Source: an uncultured bacterium (lineage in GTDB: Bacteria > Bacillota > Clostridia > Lachnospirales > Lachnospiraceae). Taken from it: DNA of 27,098 nucleotides. The notes beneath the pieces were generated by a model that had not been told where the DNA came from, did no database searches, and was given only the letters and a program-made list of their open reading frames with translations. Made by a program: the position numbers and the translations under genes. Each line of letters starts with the position of its first letter. Positions within the stretch are counted from its first letter, which is position 1. Location of the stretch: contig CAJMQQ010000040.1 of NCBI GenBank assembly GCA_905215625.1, positions 1 to 27,098 of the forward strand, given 5' to 3'. Of this stretch, positions 8,336 to 15,305 are shown piece by piece.

Positions 8336-8364
8336 TTGACAAGATGAAAATAATTGTGTAATAT
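8336..8364 (+). promoter_or_regulatory. Promoter of the sugar-uptake and catabolism operon
   Basis: A perfect TTGACA at 8336-8341, a 17-base spacer and TAATAT at 8359-8364. Transcription would start near 8371. The operators at 8379-8402 lie just downstream, in position to block initiation or early elongation. The surrounding 310-base gap (8136-8445) is otherwise very AT-rich, with no further gene. Confidence 0.82.
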
Positions 8365-8378
8365 GAAATTACAAAAAA

Positions 8379-8402
8379 GCAAACGATTACGTAAACGATT
8401 AC
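8379..8402. promoter_or_regulatory. Two tandem LacI-type operators
   Basis: GCAAACGATTAC (8379-8390) is followed at once by GTAAACGATTAC (8391-8402). The second is palindromic about its central CG except for one base pair (GTAA-A-CG-A-TTAC), the LacI/GalR operator design; the first has one further mismatch. The centres are 12 bases apart, just over one helical turn, so two dimers would sit on nearly the same face. Their place at about +8 to +31 fits repression of the operon by the divergent regulator. Confidence 0.75.
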
Positions 8403-8469
8403 TAAATTCATGGGAAAGCAAAAACGGAATTAATATTTAAGAGCCATGAAAAAGAGGAGGGAAAACCAA

Positions 8470-9969
8470 GTGGGAAGAGATGTGGTGTTAAGGGCTGAAA
8501 AGATCAATAAATCATTTCCAGGCGTTAAGGTGTTATCGGACGTAAGCTTTGATCTTGAAAGAGGTGAAGTACATATTCTCCTGGGGGAGAATGGTGCGGG
8601 GAAATCAACACTAATGAAAATTTTTTCTGGTTTATATAGTGTAGATTCAGGAAATATTTATGTGAATGAAAAAAAGGTTATGATTCGAAATACGAAGGAT
8701 TCTCAAAATCTGGGAATTTCTATTATTTATCAGGAGTTTGATCTTGTACCATATTTAACAGTAGCTCAGAATATTTTCCTTGGAAGAGAGTTGTTAAAGA
8801 AAAACGGGAGTATTGACCAGGCAGAGATGAAAAGGAAGTCTAAGGAATATTTGGAATTTTTAAGAGCGAATATTGATGTGGATGCCAAGATTTGTACTTT
8901 GGGAGTAGCGCAGCAGCAGCTTGTCGAGGTGGCAAAGGCATTATCTCAGAATGCGAAGATTCTGATTATGGATGAACCGACAGCAACTTTAAGTGACAGT
9001 GAGATAGAGAGACTATTTGAGACTATAAGGCGTCTTCAAAAAAGTGGTGTTTCTATTATCTATATTTCGCATCGTCTTCAAGAACTAAAACAAATCGGAA
9101 CAAGAGTCACTGTTTTGCGTGACGGTATGACGATTTGCACAGAAGATATTCAGAAAATCAGTATGGATGAATTGGTTCACAGAATGGTTGGACGTGAAGT
9201 ATCTCAGGAGCGGGTAAGATTAAACAATACAGCACGTGATGAGATTGCCTTAAGGGTGGAACATTTAAACAGAAAAAAGGTTCTTAAAGATGTGTCTATT
9301 GAGGTTCATAAGGGCGAAATTGTCGCGTTGGCCGGTTTAGTCGGCGCAGGCCGTACGGAACTGGTTCATGCAATTTTTGGTATAGACAAGATAGATAGCG
9401 GTAAAATCGAAGTTTTAGGAAAGAAAATAGACAAACCTACACCTGGAAGATGTGTAAAAAGTGGCCTCGGACTTCTGCCTGAAAGCAGAAAAGAGAATGG
9501 ATTATCCTTGACGCTGCCAATTTACCAGAATACCTCTCAAGCTGCTATGGAAAAAATAACAAAGAGAGGGATCATGAATTTAAAAAAGGAACGGCAGGTA
9601 GCAGAGAAGTATATTAAACAGTTAAACATTGTTTGCACGGGAAGTGAGCTGGAGCCATTATATATGTCCGGTGGAAACCAGCAGAAGGTGGTTATCGGAA
9701 AATGGCTGTTTACGGAATCAGACGTACTGATATTTGATGAACCGACCCGGGGTATTGATGTAGGAGCGAGGGAAGAGATATATCACATTATTGATGAATT
9801 AGCGAAAAAAGGGACGGCTGTTCTGGTGATTTCTTCTGATCTTCCAGAGGTGCTGACGATTGCAGACCGAATCTATGTGATGCGGGAAGGACGAATTGCA
9901 GGAGAGATTAATTATGAAGACGCAAGCCAGGAACTGATTATGAGCTATGCTTCAGGAGGTAGAGAATGA
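8470..9969 (+). CDS. Ribose-type ABC importer, double ATP-binding subunit (RbsA-like)
   Basis: A fused two-domain ATPase that powers carbohydrate import (CUT2 class, as RbsA/XylG/MglA). Domain 1 has Walker A GENGAGKST (residues 39-47), the signature-like LGVAQQQLVEVAKAL and Walker B ILIMDEPTA. Domain 2 has the degenerate Walker A GLVGAGRTEL expected of CUT2 proteins, SGGNQQKVVIGKWL and FDEPTRGIDVGA. The frame opens at an ATG (8446), but a strong GAGGAGGG at 8454-8461 lies inside that extension and is 8 bases before the in-frame GTG at 8470. The GTG start gives 499 residues, matching RbsA. The stop overlaps the next ATG by 4 bases. CUT2 transporters carry sugars, polyols or AI-2; the substrate is not determined by sequence. 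Confidence 0.93.
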   Translation: MGRDVVLRAEKINKSFPGVKVLSDVSFDLERGEVHILLGENGAGKSTLMKIFSGLYSVDSGNIYVNEKKVMIRNTKDSQNLGISIIYQEFDLVPYLTVAQNIFLGRELLKKNGSIDQAEMKRKSKEYLEFLRANIDVDAKICTLGVAQQQLVEVAKALSQNAKILIMDEPTATLSDSEIERLFETIRRLQKSGVSIIYISHRLQELKQIGTRVTVLRDGMTICTEDIQKISMDELVHRMVGREVSQERVRLNNTARDEIALRVEHLNRKKVLKDVSIEVHKGEIVALAGLVGAGRTELVHAIFGIDKIDSGKIEVLGKKIDKPTPGRCVKSGLGLLPESRKENGLSLTLPIYQNTSQAAMEKITKRGIMNLKKERQVAEKYIKQLNIVCTGSELEPLYMSGGNQQKVVIGKWLFTESDVLIFDEPTRGIDVGAREEIYHIIDELAKKGTAVLVISSDLPEVLTIADRIYVMREGRIAGEINYEDASQELIMSYASGGRE

Positions 9970-10907
9970 AACAAAAACTTGGCTTTTTAAAAAAGATGCC
10001 GTCCAGCGGTGCTGTATATGGAATTTTCTTGTTTGTACTTTGCTTTTCGCTGATAATTCCAAATTATTTTACATTACATAATATTTCTAATATCGCGAGA
10101 CAGTCTGCAGTGCTTTGCTTTATTTCTATGTGTTCCTGTCTTGCAATCCTGACGAATCAGACCGATTTGTCCTGTGGCGCTATATCAAGCTTTGCGGCTT
10201 GTGTGGCAGCGAAAGCCATGAACAGTGGCTGCTCTATTCTTGTAGGGTGTCTGATTGGACTTCTGGCAGCATTAGCAATTGGAGCAATAAATGGGATTTT
10301 GGCAGGATATACGGAGATTCCTACGTTTGTTATTACATTGGCAACGATGAACATTGCGGAAAGCCTGGGCATGGTGCTTCAGGGAGGTACCATTCATATT
10401 CCATATGAAAATTTTAAATTACTCAGCGAGGGGAATATCCTTTATATTCCAATTCCAGCGCTTTTAGTAGCAGCTCTCTATATTACAATGAACTATATTC
10501 TGAAACATAGAAAATACGGAACCTATCTTTATGCAGTAGGAGGCAAGGAAGACGCAGCGTGGACTTCTGGAATTAATGTCAAGAGAATGAAAATGAGCGT
10601 CTATCTGATTAATTCCGTTTTGGCAGCCTGTGCAGGTTTTATTTATGCGGCACGTCTTAGTGCAGCGAATCCGTCTCAGGGAAATGGACTTGAATTAAAC
10701 GGTATTTGTGCAGCAGTCCTTGGCGGCATCGTTCTTGGAGGCGGCAGAGGAAATGTATTTGGTGCGCTTCTTGGAGCTATTGCGATCAGTATTTTAAGAA
10801 ACGGTATGAATATGCTGGGGTGGAGGATTCTGACGCAAATGATGGTTATTGGTTTTATCCTTATTGTAATCCTGGCGCTGGATGTTGCTAGAAAGGAGGA
10901 AAAGTGA
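9966..10907 (+). CDS. Ribose-type ABC permease 1 (RbsC-like)
   Basis: A 313-residue polytopic membrane protein of the CUT2 permease family, with about 8-10 hydrophobic helices. Typical stretches are the N-terminal NYFTLHNISNIARQSAVLC, LTNQTDLSCGAISSFAAC (variant of the usual TGGIDLSVGS), the YAVGGKEDAAWTSGINV loop and the C-terminal AAVLGGIVLGGGRGNVFGALLGA. The ATG lies within the ATGA overlap with the ATPase stop, so translation is coupled. It is one of two different permeases here, which probably assemble as a heterodimer with the ATPase. Confidence 0.92.
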   Translation: MKQKLGFLKKMPSSGAVYGIFLFVLCFSLIIPNYFTLHNISNIARQSAVLCFISMCSCLAILTNQTDLSCGAISSFAACVAAKAMNSGCSILVGCLIGLLAALAIGAINGILAGYTEIPTFVITLATMNIAESLGMVLQGGTIHIPYENFKLLSEGNILYIPIPALLVAALYITMNYILKHRKYGTYLYAVGGKEDAAWTSGINVKRMKMSVYLINSVLAACAGFIYAARLSAANPSQGNGLELNGICAAVLGGIVLGGGRGNVFGALLGAIAISILRNGMNMLGWRILTQMMVIGFILIVILALDVARKEEK

Positions 10908-11860
10908 TGAAGGGGAAAGAGTTTTTGGTTAAATACTCCAGAATCATGATTTTGGTTTTGCTTATGGCAGGAACATCGATTGCATCACCCGATTTTTTAA
11001 AGGCAGATAACCTGTTAAATGTGGCAAGGCAGTCTTCCATGCTTCTTATTATGTCGCTGGGAATGACTTGTGCCATGTTATTAGGACGAGGCGTGGATAT
11101 GTCCATCGGTGCAACGCTTTCTCTTACCTCCTGTGTGGCAGCTGGATTTTTAAGAAGCAATGATACCGTTGGAAGTGTTCTGATTGGTATTATCCTTGCA
11201 CTGCTGATTGGTATATTTATCGGTCTTGTCAATGGTATGCTGGTTGCGTACCTGCACCTGCCAGCAATTCTGGTTACATACGGTGTGAGGGAAATTATTC
11301 GGAGTATTGCTTTCTTCTATATGGATGGAGACGTTGTCAGCGGCTTTCATAAAATGGTTATGTTTATGGGTTCAGGATTTGCTTTTGGAAAAATTCCTAC
11401 TCAAATTATCATTGCTCTTATATTGACAGTTGCAACGGCATGGATGTTAAAGCATACGAGAATGGGACGAGAACTATATGTTGTGGGTGCAAACCCAAGC
11501 GCGGCAAAATTTTCCGGACTTAAGGTAGAAAAGTCAGTTGTTCTTGGATTTGTTTTATCAGGAACTTTGGCAGCGCTTGCAGGAATTGTCTATCTCGGAC
11601 GCCTTGGAGCGGCAGAGGCAGAGATTGGAACCCAATTCCATTTCCAGTGTGTCAGTGCCGTGGCTATCGGCGGAATTTCCTTTGCAGGTGGTGCAGGAAG
11701 TGCATGGGGAGCTGTTATAGGCGCTTTAATCCTGAATATCCTGATCAATGGTATGAATCTGCTGAACATTTCATCTTATTGGCAGGGAACTGTAAACGGC
11801 GTTATTATCATCATCGCTGTGCTTTTGGATTATGTGGTAAGTAAGAAGCAGACAAAGTAA
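10907..11860 (+). CDS. Ribose-type ABC permease 2 (RbsC-like)
   Basis: A 317-residue second CUT2 permease, similar in plan to the first but clearly different in sequence. Family features are NLLNVARQSSMLLIMSLGMT, GRGVDMSIGATLSLT, YVVGANPSAAKFSGL and AVAIGGISFAGGAGSAWGAVIGA. An in-frame GTG at 10904 precedes the ATG at 10907; GGAGG at 10895-10899 favours the ATG (spacing 7). The first base of the ATG is the last base of the upstream TGA. Two permease genes in a row are common in CUT2 operons of Clostridia and imply a two-subunit pore. Confidence 0.92.
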   Translation: MKGKEFLVKYSRIMILVLLMAGTSIASPDFLKADNLLNVARQSSMLLIMSLGMTCAMLLGRGVDMSIGATLSLTSCVAAGFLRSNDTVGSVLIGIILALLIGIFIGLVNGMLVAYLHLPAILVTYGVREIIRSIAFFYMDGDVVSGFHKMVMFMGSGFAFGKIPTQIIIALILTVATAWMLKHTRMGRELYVVGANPSAAKFSGLKVEKSVVLGFVLSGTLAALAGIVYLGRLGAAEAEIGTQFHFQCVSAVAIGGISFAGGAGSAWGAVIGALILNILINGMNLLNISSYWQGTVNGVIIIIAVLLDYVVSKKQTK

Positions 11861-11891
11861 GTAAAAATAAATTTATTTGGAGGGAATTATT

Positions 11892-12881
11892 ATGATGAAA
11901 AAAACAGTATTAGTAATGGCAGCAGCTCTGACAGCAGCAATCGGAATGGTAGGATGTACTGCAAGCACGCCTTCAACACCGGAATCAACGGCGGAGACAT
12001 CTGGCGATTCATATAAGATTGGTGTGTTTACAAAAGACAGTACTACAGCATTCTGGCGTTATGTGGTTCAGGGAGCTATGACAAAGGGAGAAGAACTGGG
12101 GGTTGAGGTAGTTGAATATGCGCCTGCATCTTACACGGATTCTGCAGGACAATTGTCTATGGTAGAGGATTCTATTTCTGCAGGTGTAGATGCTATCTGT
12201 ATTGCAGCATGTGACAGCACTGCTATTGTTCCGGCATTGGAAAAAGCCACTGAGGCAGGAATTCCAGTTATAGTATTTAATACTCTGATTCCGGATTTTA
12301 AAGACAATGTTACATTTGTTGGCGTTGACAATTATGATGCCAGCTATCGCGTAACGGAAGAACTAATTAAGGAGCATGATGGAAAAGGAAATCTGGTTAT
12401 CTTGGAAGGAGATCCGGCAGGCTATCAGAACATTGAACGTACCCGTGCGGTAACGGATTTGGCAGAGAAATATCCAGAAATGAATATTGTTACTCGTCAG
12501 CCAGGGTATGCAAACAGAGAAAAATCCATGAATGCAATGGAGAATATTTTACAAGCATATAGCGATATTGACATGGTATGGGCTATTAACGATGTGGCAG
12601 CCATGGGATGCGTACAGGCGATTGAAGGCGCAGGCCGCGCTGGGATTGATGTGATTGGAATTGATGGTACTCCAGAGGGAGCGACTGCTGCCAAGGATGG
12701 CAGACTGAAATTTACCATTGACCAGGGACCGTTTGATCAGGGCGCTATGTCTGTACAGGCTGCAGTGGATTATTTAGATGGGAAAGAAATTGAAGAAAAC
12801 TATACCACAGGCGGAACAATTATAGGCGCTGACAATGCAGAAGCATTTTTACAGGAATTTTATCCGGATTTCAATGAATAA
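11892..12881 (+). CDS. Substrate-binding lipoprotein of the ABC importer (RbsB-like)
   Basis: A 329-residue periplasmic-binding-protein-type I sugar receptor (Peripla_BP_4). The signal peptide has MMKKT, a hydrophobic core and a lipobox ending in GMVGC (Cys22), so it is anchored outside the membrane. A Ser/Thr/Pro-rich linker follows. The mature part starts YKIGVFTKDSTTAFW and includes VDAICIAACDSTAIVPALEKA, FVGVDNYDASY and VIGIDGTPEGA, the expected hinge and sugar-contact regions. An open frame begins at a TTG (11877) that overlaps the ribosome site; GGAGGG at 11879-11884 sets the ATG at 11892. It lies between the permeases and the enzyme genes, as rbsB lies before rbsK. Confidence 0.93.
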   Translation: MMKKTVLVMAAALTAAIGMVGCTASTPSTPESTAETSGDSYKIGVFTKDSTTAFWRYVVQGAMTKGEELGVEVVEYAPASYTDSAGQLSMVEDSISAGVDAICIAACDSTAIVPALEKATEAGIPVIVFNTLIPDFKDNVTFVGVDNYDASYRVTEELIKEHDGKGNLVILEGDPAGYQNIERTRAVTDLAEKYPEMNIVTRQPGYANREKSMNAMENILQAYSDIDMVWAINDVAAMGCVQAIEGAGRAGIDVIGIDGTPEGATAAKDGRLKFTIDQGPFDQGAMSVQAAVDYLDGKEIEENYTTGGTIIGADNAEAFLQEFYPDFNE

Positions 12882-12906
12882 TGACAGTTTGAAAAGGAGA
12901 TTAATC

Positions 12907-14007
12907 ATGGAACATACAATGAATTTGAATGACGTTTTGATCCAGTTTGGAAAATACCAGGATGAGGCAAGAAAGGTTTTAAATCCTTCCTGTCATGTAT
13001 GTAAGGTCTGTAACGGACGGGCGTGTGCTGGAAGGTATACCAATTCTCTGGAGTTTGGGGCAAAGGGCAATAACAACGGATTTATTCATGCGTATGATGC
13101 GCTGAAAGACATTAAGATCGAGTTGGATGTGATCCACGATGATTACGATCCGGATACTTCGATTGAACTGTTTGGTCATCATTTTGATCTTCCTGTATTT
13201 GCTTCTCCTATTGCAAAAATTCTGACAGATTATGAATTTAAGAGTCCGTTCTTTAATAATAATGATGCCTATGCAGATGCACTTATCAAGGGATGTTATG
13301 AAGCTGGAGGAATGGCTTGGCTTGGCGACAATAAGGCTGAAGGGTATTTTCCAGGTCAGATTGCTCCAATTAAAGAGGTAAACGGTGTGGGTGTCCCCAC
13401 GATCAAACCATGGGCAGACAGAGATGAGTTCTGGAAACGTGTAAAATGGTGTCAGGAAGTAGGAGCCATGGCGATTGCTACGGATTTGGATGCCATTGGA
13501 CTTGGGTATCAGTATTCTGGTAAAGTGGGTTCTAAAAACGAAGGGGTATGTGCCCGAAATGTGGAAGAACTAAAAGAATTTGTTCAGTCTGTGGATGTAC
13601 CAGTCGTTATTAAAGGAATCATGTCAGTAAAGGCGGCAGTAAAAGCAGCAGAAACAGGAGCTTATGGCATTTTGATTTCTAACCATGGAGGAAATGTGGT
13701 AGAGAACAGTATGGCGCCTTGTGATGTTGTCGCTGATATTCGGAAAGAATTAGGCGATTCTATCAAGATTTTTGCAGATGGAGGCGTGAGAAGCGGCGAG
13801 GACGTATTTAAGATGCTGGCGTTAGGTGCAGATGCTGTAGGAATCGGACGCCCATATGTAGTGGCTGTTTATGGAGGGGCAAAAGATGGAGCTTCCATTT
13901 ATACGCAAAAAATCTACTGGGAACTGCAGAACATTATGCGTCTTGCCAACTGCAGAACGTTAAAGGATATTACAATGGATAAACTGGTTTTTCTGAATAG
14001 GCGATAG
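12907..14007 (+). CDS. FMN-dependent alpha-hydroxyacid dehydrogenase-like protein with N-terminal cysteine cluster
   Basis: A 366-residue TIM-barrel flavoprotein of the lactate oxidase / glycolate oxidase superfamily. FMN features are VVIKGIMS (Lys236), ISNHGGN (His260), IFADGGVRSGED (phosphate loop, about 289-299) and GIGRPYV. Clostridial members share an N-terminal cysteine motif, here Cys29, Cys32, Cys35 and Cys40 (CHVCKVCNGRAC), suggestive of an iron-sulfur or zinc site. The substrate-binding arginine that normally follows HGG is Asn263, so a classical 2-hydroxyacid carboxylate may not be the ligand. GGAG lies 7 bases before the ATG at 12907; the longer frame back to 12835 overlaps the preceding gene and is rejected. 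The cytoplasmic enzyme is part of the operon's catabolic block; its reaction is unknown. Confidence 0.85.
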   Translation: MEHTMNLNDVLIQFGKYQDEARKVLNPSCHVCKVCNGRACAGRYTNSLEFGAKGNNNGFIHAYDALKDIKIELDVIHDDYDPDTSIELFGHHFDLPVFASPIAKILTDYEFKSPFFNNNDAYADALIKGCYEAGGMAWLGDNKAEGYFPGQIAPIKEVNGVGVPTIKPWADRDEFWKRVKWCQEVGAMAIATDLDAIGLGYQYSGKVGSKNEGVCARNVEELKEFVQSVDVPVVIKGIMSVKAAVKAAETGAYGILISNHGGNVVENSMAPCDVVADIRKELGDSIKIFADGGVRSGEDVFKMLALGADAVGIGRPYVVAVYGGAKDGASIYTQKIYWELQNIMRLANCRTLKDITMDKLVFLNRR

Positions 14008-14016
14008 GGGAAAAAT

Positions 14017-14403
14017 ATGGAAGGTGAGAAATGTATTATTGGACTGGCTCATATTGGAATACCTACGGAAGATCTGGAGGCAAGCGGCCGTTTCTTTGAG
14101 AACATCGGTTTTACTTTACTGGAAAATTTTTTTCAGCCAAATGGCCGCCCAGTTTCTTTTTGGGGATATGGAGATGTGGTATTGGAGGTTTATGAAGCCG
14201 AAGCTGCAGGAAGACAGGGGGCTATTGATCATATAGCTCTTGCTGTCAGTGACATTGAACCGATATTTAACAGGATGGAAAAATTAGGGTATGGGGTTCT
14301 TGAAGGCGGAATAAAGCTTCTGGATTTTGGCGCAAGGCGGGTGCGGTATTTTACCATATCAGGGCCAAATAAAGAAAAAATTGAGTTCAGCCAGTCTGTG
14401 TAA
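14017..14403 (+). CDS. VOC-superfamily (glyoxalase-fold) protein
   Basis: A 128-residue vicinal-oxygen-chelate protein made of two beta-alpha-beta-beta-beta repeats. The four metal ligands of the fold are in place: His12 (LAHIGIP), Glu57 (VVLEVYE), His72 (IDHIALAV) and Glu123 (KIEFSQ). The family includes glyoxalase I, methylmalonyl-CoA epimerase, dioxygenases and isomerases. The single-unit size and H-E-H-E set fit an epimerase, isomerase or lyase acting through a metal-bound enediolate rather than a two-module dioxygenase. It lies between the FMN enzyme and the AroE-like dehydrogenase, so it probably acts on an intermediate of the same pathway. AGGGG precedes the ATG. The exact reaction cannot be assigned. 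Confidence 0.85.
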   Translation: MEGEKCIIGLAHIGIPTEDLEASGRFFENIGFTLLENFFQPNGRPVSFWGYGDVVLEVYEAEAAGRQGAIDHIALAVSDIEPIFNRMEKLGYGVLEGGIKLLDFGARRVRYFTISGPNKEKIEFSQSV

Positions 14404-14438
14404 AGAGATATGGTATAACGAACAGAAAGGAAGAAATT

Positions 14439-15296
14439 ATGTCAAAATGTTATCGGTCAGAGCTTGTAGGTGCATTTGGATGTCCTATTGATGAGAATCC
14501 CACAGGCGTTATGGAAGAAGCAGCATTTGCGGCAAAAGGGTTAGATTACCGGTATTTGACCGTAAAGGTGGAAAAAAAAGATTTGGAAGATGCAATAAAA
14601 GCTGTAAAAGCCTTTAATATGAAGGGAATTAATATTACCATTCCTCATAAGGTGAAAGTACTGGATTATTTAGATGAGCTTTCAGATGCTGCGTCTATTA
14701 TTGGAGCTGTTAATATGATTGTTAACAGAGACGGAAAGCTTTATGGAGAAAATACGGATGGAAAGGGATATTTAAAATCCGTTACAGATGCAGGTGTTTC
14801 TGTAGAAGGAAAGACTATCACGGTTCTGGGAGCAGGAGGAGCTGCACGAGCTATTAGTGTGGAGTGCGCTCTGGCGGGTGCCAAAAAGATTTATATTGCG
14901 AACATTGTCAGAGAGCAGGGAGAAGAACTGGCAGAACTGATTCGGACAAAAACGAAAGCGGAAGCAGAATTTATTATGTGGGATAAAAACATTGATATTC
15001 CTGCCGATACGGAGATACTTTCTAATGCGACCAGTGTAGGTTTGTATCCTAATACGGATCAGAAACCCAATATTAACTATGATACAGTCAAAGATTTTAT
15101 GGTAGTTACAGATGTCATTTTTAATGATCCTCACAGTCTGTTTTTACAGGAAGCAGAAAAACGAGGGGCAAAGACCATTAACGGACTTGGGATGCTGGTT
15201 AACCAAGGAGCTATTAACTTTACCATGTGGACTGGAGTGGAAGCGCCAGTGGATGTGATGGTAAATACACTGAAAAATGAGTTCCATTTGAACTAG
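14439..15296 (+). CDS. AroE-fold (shikimate-dehydrogenase-like) oxidoreductase with altered substrate motif
   Basis: A 285-residue NAD(P)-dependent dehydrogenase of the shikimate dehydrogenase family. Catalytic residues are kept: Lys71 in NITIPHK, Asn92 in GAVNMIV and Asp107 in ENTDGKGY. The cofactor loop is GAGGAAR (131-137), and the C-terminal part has NATSVGLYP and NGLGMLVNQGA. The N-terminal HSxSP motif, whose two serines grip the shikimate carboxylate, is replaced by PIDENPT (16-22), giving Asn20 and Thr22 by alignment. Together with its place in a sugar-uptake operon, this argues against a role in aromatic biosynthesis and for oxidation or reduction of a cyclitol-like ring or related ketone. 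GAAAGGAAG precedes the ATG. Automatic annotation would probably call it aroE, which I would avoid. Confidence 0.88.
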   Translation: MSKCYRSELVGAFGCPIDENPTGVMEEAAFAAKGLDYRYLTVKVEKKDLEDAIKAVKAFNMKGINITIPHKVKVLDYLDELSDAASIIGAVNMIVNRDGKLYGENTDGKGYLKSVTDAGVSVEGKTITVLGAGGAARAISVECALAGAKKIYIANIVREQGEELAELIRTKTKAEAEFIMWDKNIDIPADTEILSNATSVGLYPNTDQKPNINYDTVKDFMVVTDVIFNDPHSLFLQEAEKRGAKTINGLGMLVNQGAINFTMWTGVEAPVDVMVNTLKNEFHLN

Positions 15297-15305
15297 GTGG
15301 ATATT

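Noticed and set aside
12835..12906. Longer start for the FMN enzyme
   Set aside because: The extension lies in the end of the binding-protein gene in another frame; GGAG before 12907 and the family N-terminus fix the later start.
14439..15296. Calling this gene the biosynthetic aroE
   Set aside because: The shikimate carboxylate-binding serines are absent and the gene sits in a sugar-uptake operon, so the symbol would mislead.
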